Of a stretch of 16,209 bases of DNA, positions 12,066 through 16,209 are shown piece by piece. Location of the stretch: the NCBI GenBank assembly GCA_934675695.1, contig CAKURN010000010.1:1-16209 (forward strand). The letters run 5' to 3'. The notes under the pieces were generated by a model. The model saw nothing but the letters and a program-made list of their open reading frames with translations, ran no database searches and was not told the DNA's origin. This stretch comes from an uncultured Candidatus Melainabacteria bacterium (GTDB taxonomy: Bacteria; Cyanobacteriota; Vampirovibrionia; Gastranaerophilales; Gastranaerophilaceae). The translations under genes and the position numbers were made by a program. Positions within the stretch are counted from its first letter, which is position 1. Each line of letters opens with the position of its first letter.

Positions 12066-12481
12066 TATTTTTTGTATGAAATTTGGCAAATTTCCGGATT
12101 TGCAAGAAATTTTTGAAAGACTTCGCCATTTGTGGTCATTTTTGCTTCAAAAATAGGGTTTTGAGCAATTGGTTTTTTGTAGTATTGATTGTATCTTTCC
12201 ATAGAATCAGCAATAAATGGAAGCTGCTGTTTTGAAAAATTGCAAGTTAACAATTGATAACCTGTAGGTTGGTGGATTTTTTCTTTATAAGTACACATTC
12301 CTTTTAAGGCTTTATTTAATGTAATTGAAATATTGAAATTTTCGCCATTATACGGGATAACTCCGTCTTTTGAATAGTTTTCACATGTTCTTAATGCTTT
12401 TGAAAAATCATTTTCGGCAAATGCTTGAAAAAACAAACCTAATCCTAAAAATACAAAAAATGCTGTCAAAACTCTTTTCAT
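12062..12481 (-). CDS. Secreted four-cysteine protein, moron inserted in the head module
   Basis: 139 aa from ATG 12481, with AGGGGAG 12 nt upstream and its own extended -10 promoter. Residues 1-22 are a Sec signal peptide (MKRVLTAFFVFLGLGLFFQA, then FA; cleavage probably after FA). The mature protein starts ENDFSKALRTCENYS and has four cysteines (RTCEN, GMCTY, LTCNF, EICQI), enough for two disulfides, so it probably acts in the periplasm or outside. The pattern C-x-Y-K-E ... TCNFSKQQL reminds me of uncharacterised secreted proteins of host bacteria. It is transcribed against all neighbouring phage genes, sits between the 302-aa gene and the scaffold gene, and overlaps the former's stop codon. 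This is the layout of a moron: a cargo gene expressed from the prophage that alters the host rather than building virions. Confidence 0.8.
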   Translation of the reverse strand: MKRVLTAFFVFLGLGLFFQAFAENDFSKALRTCENYSKDGVIPYNGENFNISITLNKALKGMCTYKEKIHQPTGYQLLTCNFSKQQLPFIADSMERYNQYYKKPIAQNPIFEAKMTTNGEVFQKFLANPEICQISYKKY

Positions 12482-12509
12482 AAAAAAATAATACTCCCCT
12501 TTGTTTGAA

Positions 12510-12518
12510 ATTATAGCA
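12510..12518 (-). promoter_or_regulatory. Extended -10 promoter of the moron
   Basis: TGCTATAAT on the minus strand, 29 nt before ATG 12481. A TTGCAT at 12540-12535 is a possible -35 box at 19 nt spacing and overlaps the start codon of the divergent scaffold gene. The extended -10 may suffice alone. Confidence 0.6.
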
Positions 12519-12534
12519 CATAGAAAGGAAAAAA

Positions 12535-13080
12535 ATGCAACAAAATCTTAATTATTTAAAAGAAAACGAACAACAAAGTTTTTTTGGAAAACCGGAAAAC
12601 TATGATTATTCCAAATACAGAGATTTGGAGGGTTTTAGTTTAGATGAAAATTTGATGAAAGATTTTTTAGATATCGCAAACAAACTCAATCTTTCGCAAC
12701 ATTCTTTTCAAATTCTTATGGATATGGCATTTAATATGTCAAAAAAACAAAACGAAACTTTTGAAAACAATATAAAAACAAAACTCGACAACGATATTTC
12801 TAATTGGTCAAGAGAATTTGACGAAGATGTAGAATTGCCGGAGAAAAATTCTTCAAAATTGAGAGAATATATGTCAGTTGCAGACGATGCATACAATGAA
12901 TTTGCTAGCCCTAAATTAAAGGAACTTATGGCATCAACGGGACTAATTTATCACCCTGAAATGATTAAAATGTTCCATAGAATTGGCGAAATAATGCAAG
13001 AAGACTTGATTTCTTATGGCAAAGGGCCATCAAAAGAAGAATTAACACCTGCACAAATTCTCTATGGGCCACGTGAATAA
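12535..13080 (+). CDS. Putative capsid assembly scaffolding protein
   Basis: 181 aa, ATG 12535 after AGAAAGGA. Directly upstream of the capsid gene. The N-terminus has FGKPENYDYSKYRDLEGFSL, followed by DENLMKDFLDIANKLNLSQHSFQILMDMAF, then a highly charged middle and the segment YHPEMIKMFHRIGEIMQED near residues 140-158. From memory, this arrangement (GxPExYD, D-x-x-L-x-x-F, an (N/Y)HPE-x(5,6)-(F)-x-x-(I/V)G near the end) recurs in podovirus capsid assembly proteins of the T7 gp9/BPP-1 kind. Scaffolds are acidic, helical and found just before the capsid gene, as here. It is divergent from the moron gene with only 53 bp between start codons. Confidence 0.7.
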   Translation: MQQNLNYLKENEQQSFFGKPENYDYSKYRDLEGFSLDENLMKDFLDIANKLNLSQHSFQILMDMAFNMSKKQNETFENNIKTKLDNDISNWSREFDEDVELPEKNSSKLREYMSVADDAYNEFASPKLKELMASTGLIYHPEMIKMFHRIGEIMQEDLISYGKGPSKEELTPAQILYGPRE

Positions 13081-13120
13081 AAAATAAAACAAACAAGCTA
13101 AGACAAGAAAGGAAAAAATT

Positions 13121-14113
13121 ATGGCAACAGTAGGAAATACCTATTTAACTTTGAAAGACAAATTTGCACAAAAAGTAAACGGACAAATCGCAAATACGAT
13201 TATTGATTTGTTGACACAAACAAACGTAGTTTTAGAAGACGCTGTAGTTAGAGAATGTAACGAAGGTTCAACTCATAAAACCACAGTTAGAAACGGTTTG
13301 CCTGAAGTTGAATTTAGAAAATTTTACCAAGGCGTATCTTCTTCAAAAGGTGAATATACTCAAATTACAGACACAACAGGCATGTTAGAAGTTTATTCAC
13401 AAGTTGATAAATCTCTAGCTGATTTAGAAAACGATACACAACAATTCAGAATCAATGAAGCACAAGCGTTTTTGGAATCTATGAATAATACCGTTCAACA
13501 TAACATCTTTTATGGTTCAAAAGCGACAAATCCTGCAGGTTTTGATGGACTTTCCGTCAGATATAACAAAATTTCAACAGACCCTGCTTCTATAGGTTAT
13601 AGAGTAGTTGATGCCGGTGGTACGGGAAAAACAAACACTTCTATCTGGTTTGTGACTTGGGGTGATTTGCATACACATTTATTGTATCCAAAAGGTTCTC
13701 AAATGGGCTTTGTTCATACAGACAAAGGTGCTCAAACTGCAACAGATTCTAATGGAAATATGTACGAAGTCTATAGAGACCACTTTAAATGGGACGTTGG
13801 TATGACAGTGAGAGATTTCCGTTCAACCTGTCGTATAGCAAATATCGATGTTTCAAAATTGGATACAGAAGATGCTGCTGATTTAATCAAATTGATGATT
13901 AGTGCATATCATAGAATCAAACGTTTTACAAAAACAGGAAGCACTGTTATTTACTGTAATGAAACAATCGAAACATATTTGCATTTGCAAGCTTTAAACA
14001 AATCAAATGTCCAATTGTCAATAGAAGATTTTGGCGGAAAACCACTGGTTTCATTCTTGGGTGTGCCGATAAAATGCGTTGACCAACTAAAAAATGATGA
14101 AGCTAAAGTATAA
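13121..14113 (+). CDS. Major capsid protein
   Basis: 330 aa, ATG 13121 after AGAAAGGA (7 nt). The product forms the icosahedral shell, presumably with the HK97 fold. Recognisable stretches are the start MATVGNTYLTLKDKFAQ, LPEVEFRKFYQGVSSSKGEY near residues 60-80, an INEAQAFLESMNN helix (about 112-124), IFYGSKATNPAGFDGL (about 129-144) and ISAYHRIKR near 265, ending VSFLGVPIKCVDQL. These fit capsid proteins of podoviruses related to BPP-1. Codon use here is closest to highly expressed genes, with many GGT, GTT and TCT. The length is normal. Neighbours (scaffold before, cement after) support the call. Confidence 0.9.
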   Translation: MATVGNTYLTLKDKFAQKVNGQIANTIIDLLTQTNVVLEDAVVRECNEGSTHKTTVRNGLPEVEFRKFYQGVSSSKGEYTQITDTTGMLEVYSQVDKSLADLENDTQQFRINEAQAFLESMNNTVQHNIFYGSKATNPAGFDGLSVRYNKISTDPASIGYRVVDAGGTGKTNTSIWFVTWGDLHTHLLYPKGSQMGFVHTDKGAQTATDSNGNMYEVYRDHFKWDVGMTVRDFRSTCRIANIDVSKLDTEDAADLIKLMISAYHRIKRFTKTGSTVIYCNETIETYLHLQALNKSNVQLSIEDFGGKPLVSFLGVPIKCVDQLKNDEAKV

Positions 14114-14137
14114 AATATCGAGAAAGGAAAACAAAAA

Positions 14138-14530
14138 ATGTTACTAGATGCACAAAATTTATTTTCAGATAATCAACTGATTACAACAGGAACAATCTAT
14201 TCGACAAACGCTGTAAAATTCGGCAAAAATGATGTTTCTTTTGTTCCTTTGATAATACAAGTTGTAAAAGAATTTTCTACTTTAACAAGTTTAACTGTAA
14301 AAATTCAAACTTCAACCGATGAGGATTTTTCTTCTCCTGTTGATTTAGTGTCTTCTACATTAAACAAAGCAGATTTAACAGCAGGTGCAAAATTCCCTAT
14401 TTCATATCTTCCAAAAGGCAATAAAGGCTATATGAGAATTGCATATACCGTCACAGGAAACCAAGAAACAACAGGTGCAATAACAGCAGGTGTTGTAGCC
14501 GGTGATGGGCTCGAGATACAAGAAATATAA
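14138..14530 (+). CDS. Bbp16-like capsid cement (decoration) protein
   Basis: 130 aa, ATG 14138 after GAGAAAGGA. It starts MLLDAQNLFSDNQLITTGTI, the signature of the family named after Bbp16 of Bordetella phage BPP-1 (L-D-A-x-x-x-FSD-x-Q-x-IT, then STN). It continues with VVKEFSTLTSLTVKIQTSTD, FSSPVDLVSS, a PISYLPKGNKGYMRIAYTV strand and GAITAGVVAG at the end, all typical. Cement proteins bind the outside of the shell and stabilise it against internal DNA pressure. It directly follows the capsid gene, as in BPP-1. A terminator stands 20 bp downstream. Confidence 0.88.
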   Translation: MLLDAQNLFSDNQLITTGTIYSTNAVKFGKNDVSFVPLIIQVVKEFSTLTSLTVKIQTSTDEDFSSPVDLVSSTLNKADLTAGAKFPISYLPKGNKGYMRIAYTVTGNQETTGAITAGVVAGDGLEIQEI

Positions 14531-14549
14531 TTTGTAAATAATGCTATTT

Positions 14550-14576
14550 GTGGGCAATTTTTTGCCCACTTTTTTT
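14550..14576 (+). terminator. Rho-independent terminator after the cement gene
   Basis: GTGGGCAA (14550-14557), TTTT loop, TTGCCCAC (14562-14569), then seven T. The highly expressed capsid and cement genes lie upstream. Partial termination here would lower expression of the tail genes. Confidence 0.93.
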
Positions 14577-14596
14577 AAAAAAAGAAAGGGGAAAAT

Positions 14597-15103
14597 ATGT
14601 GTTCACCATTAGTCCCGACTATCACAAAAATGGCAAGCGAAGGAGCTAGTGCCGTTAGTTCCGGGATACAAACAAGACAACAAGCAAAATACAGTGCAAA
14701 AATCGCTGAAACGAATGCAAAAATTGCAATAGACAAAGGTCAACAAGAGCAACAAACAGGTATTGAAAAAGCAAGAGAAGAAAAATTAAAAGGCATTCAA
14801 AACGCAAATTTTGAAAAAGCTCAGAATGCTTCTAACGGTTTTGATATAAATTCTGTAACAAATTTGTATAACTATGAAGACACTTATAAAACAAGCGAAA
14901 GCAATGCAAAAGACATTCAAGATTCTTACAATACAAAAGCTCAAGAATATTTTACACAAGCTAATTCGTATCTATCAAGCAGCGAAAATATCTTAAAAAA
15001 CTACAACTCGAATCTTATGAATAAAGCATTAGGTGCAACAAGCAAAGTTACGAGTGCTTGGAAAGACAGTGTTGGCACAAAAGAGGAGAAAGGAAAAATA
15101 TAA
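14597..15103 (+). CDS. Internal virion protein-like, coiled coil
   Basis: 168 aa, ATG 14597 after AAAGGGG (8 nt). It begins MCSPLVPTITKMASEGASAV and then has a long Ala/Lys/Gln/Glu helix (about 27-75) and NASNGFDINSVTNLYNYEDT (about 77-96), ending Lys-rich. Phage internal virion proteins of the T7 gp14 type share this plan: an N-terminal hydrophobic/small-residue segment, an A-x-x-NA-x-x-A helix, then a G-(V/F)D-x-x-S motif followed by D-x-x-x-(I/A). They are ejected into the cell with the DNA and help make the channel. This assignment rests on pattern and position. The stop abuts the ATG of the next gene. Confidence 0.65.
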   Translation: MCSPLVPTITKMASEGASAVSSGIQTRQQAKYSAKIAETNAKIAIDKGQQEQQTGIEKAREEKLKGIQNANFEKAQNASNGFDINSVTNLYNYEDTYKTSESNAKDIQDSYNTKAQEYFTQANSYLSSSENILKNYNSNLMNKALGATSKVTSAWKDSVGTKEEKGKI

Positions 15104-15697
15104 ATGACTTTTTCAAAAGCTCAAATTTATAACATAACACTTAATATACTTGGGGTTTCAATCCCGATTGAAAATACAAATTCTTCAGACAATAAAACAA
15201 TTCTTCTAAACAACTACTATGAACTTGCAAGAGATTATGTTTTAAAAGATTTTGACTGGAATTTTGCTTCTGTATTTAAAAAGATTTCTTTATGTGAAAA
15301 CGATATCCAAGAAAGCAGGTACAAATACTGTTATGACTATCCTAATGACTGTATTTGTGCAAGAGATATATTTAATAAAAGCGATTTTGTTTTGCAAAAA
15401 TTTTCAATAAACGCATTGAACGACGGAACAAAAGTAATATTAACCGATGTTGATGAAGCAATACTCAGATATACAAAAAGAATAGAAAAAGAGATATTTT
15501 ATTCACCTGAATTTAGTATGGCATTGGCGTATTATTTGGCTTCTTTGGTATCAAATGTAATGGTTGGAAGTTTGCAAAAAGGCGAAATGGCTTACGAAAA
15601 ATATAGACAAATTTTAAAACATGCAAAAGTAATCAATGCAGCAGAAGGAATGGAAAATTTGTACGACGAAAAAACCTACATAGATTCGAGGTGCTAG
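15104..15697 (+). CDS. Tail tubular protein A-like adaptor
   Basis: 197 aa, ATG 15104 immediately after the previous stop, with AGAAAGGA upstream (15088-15095). The N-terminus MTFSKAQIYNITLNILGVS, then NNYYELARDYVLKDFDWNFA near residues 43-62, and a late LASLVSNVMVG helix match the T7 gp11-like tail adaptor family (A-x-x-LN-x-(A/I)L-x-x-(L/I)G ... YD-x-(A/V)RD-x-(A/V)L). These proteins form the dodecameric ring between portal and nozzle. The length is usual (about 190-200). It is followed without gap by the nozzle gene, the order seen in T7 and BPP-1-like phages. Confidence 0.82.
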   Translation: MTFSKAQIYNITLNILGVSIPIENTNSSDNKTILLNNYYELARDYVLKDFDWNFASVFKKISLCENDIQESRYKYCYDYPNDCICARDIFNKSDFVLQKFSINALNDGTKVILTDVDEAILRYTKRIEKEIFYSPEFSMALAYYLASLVSNVMVGSLQKGEMAYEKYRQILKHAKVINAAEGMENLYDEKTYIDSRC

Positions 15698-16209
15698 ATG
15701 AGTGTTAGAATATGTCAAAACTCTTTTTCAAAAGGTATATTGTCTCCTTCTTTAGATAATAGAGTGGATTTAGAACAGTATTCTTTGGGAGTAAAGAAAC
15801 TGACAAATGGAATAGTTTTACAGGAAGGTTGTGTCCAAAACCGCTCAGGGCTTGAATTTTTGGAAAAAACAAAATACCAAGACAAAAAATGCCGACTTAT
15901 TCCTTTTGTTTTTAATTTAGACCAAAATTACATTTTAGAATTTGGGGAAAAATACGCAAGAGTAATCAAAGACGGAAGTTATATTTTAGATGATGAAAAC
16001 AATGTATATGAAATAACTACACCTTATTTAGAAGATGATTTGTTTGAGATTGATTACGTTCAACAGGCAGATACAATAACGCTTGTTCATAAAAATTATT
16101 CTCCTTATGAATTATCAAGACTAAAACACAACAAATGGCAAATGAAAGCAATAGATTTTAGAGCAACAATAGAAGCTCCAACTAATGTATCGGCGGCATA
16201 CATGGGTTC
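15698..16209 (+). CDS. Tail nozzle protein, T7 gp12-like, cut by the window end
   Basis: ATG 15698 directly follows the TAG of the adaptor gene. The frame stays open for 170 codons to the window end, so the C-terminus is missing. The visible start has the typical pattern: NSFSKGILSPSLDNRVDLEQ, an NGIVLQEGCVQNRSGLEF segment (about 37-54), RLIPFVFNLDQNYILEFGEK (about 66-85), then YVQQADTITLVHKNYSPYEL (about 120-139) and W-x-M near 147. Podovirus tail nozzle proteins read roughly FS-x-G-x-LSP-x-L-x-x-R-x-DL, G-x-x-x-NR-x-G, RLIPF-x-(F), LEFG and YVQSAD-x-(M/L)-x-LVHP-x-(Y/H)-x-P. Full members have 600-900 residues, so most of the gene lies outside. Confidence 0.88.
   Translation, partial: MSVRICQNSFSKGILSPSLDNRVDLEQYSLGVKKLTNGIVLQEGCVQNRSGLEFLEKTKYQDKKCRLIPFVFNLDQNYILEFGEKYARVIKDGSYILDDENNVYEITTPYLEDDLFEIDYVQQADTITLVHKNYSPYELSRLKHNKWQMKAIDFRATIEAPTNVSAAYMG

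Noticed and set aside
14597..16209. Diversity-generating retroelement, suggested by the BPP-1-like gene order
   Set aside because: No reverse transcriptase, template repeat or variable repeat is present within the window.

Overview
The window is AT-rich bacterial DNA with a tailed-phage structural module on the right and a repeat-rich accessory region on the left, separated by a tRNA-His gene. Strong AAGGAGG-type ribosome binding sites, standard-code reading, Sec signal peptides and very low GC suggest a gut bacterium. The small secreted protein at 2080-2361 reminds me of proteins from Gastranaerophilales (gut Melainabacteria), but that is an impression from memory and was not searched.

Left part (1-2400, minus strand): the 3'-truncated start of a large Ala/Gln-rich coiled-coil protein with an acidic C-terminal region (1-1947), and a small secreted protein with its own terminator (2080-2361).

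Accessory region (2400-6640): 26 copies of a 19-bp imperfect palindrome, consensus AGTMAATTAWTAATTKACT, occur here. Almost all are in pairs whose units start exactly 21 bp apart. The pairs bracket every transcription unit. Between them lie a tandem duplication of a small three-helix membrane protein gene (3172-3594, 3892-4272), a decayed third copy (2731-2865), a lipase-like alpha/beta hydrolase (4252-5229), and a frameshifted toxin-like gene (5989-6337) overlapping a multi-pass membrane protein gene (5498-5998). The hydrolase and the toxin-like gene share promoter layout, 5' leader, ribosome binding site and the N-terminus MVWNEEKHPR, then differ completely. This is how polymorphic effectors with a common delivery leader and adjacent immunity genes look. 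Outer ends of the palindromes supply TTGACA -35 boxes to both effector genes.

tRNA-His (6671-6747, minus) has its own promoter and terminator. The next 430 bp hold no convincing gene but contain a 19-bp direct repeat and a 36-nt hairpin, a reasonable place for phage packaging or control signals.

Phage module (7253-16209, plus strand): a small CxxC protein, putative small terminase, large terminase, a small conserved virion protein, T7-like portal, an unknown coiled-coil protein, putative scaffold, major capsid protein, Bbp16-like cement protein, a rho-independent terminator, internal virion-like protein, tail adaptor and the start of a tail nozzle protein. The order and the cement protein point to a podovirus of the Bordetella phage BPP-1 type. 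One gene, 12062-12481, runs against this operon. It encodes a secreted four-cysteine protein with its own promoter and looks like a moron. Integrase, repressor, lysis and replication genes are outside the window, so whether the phage is integrated cannot be decided here.
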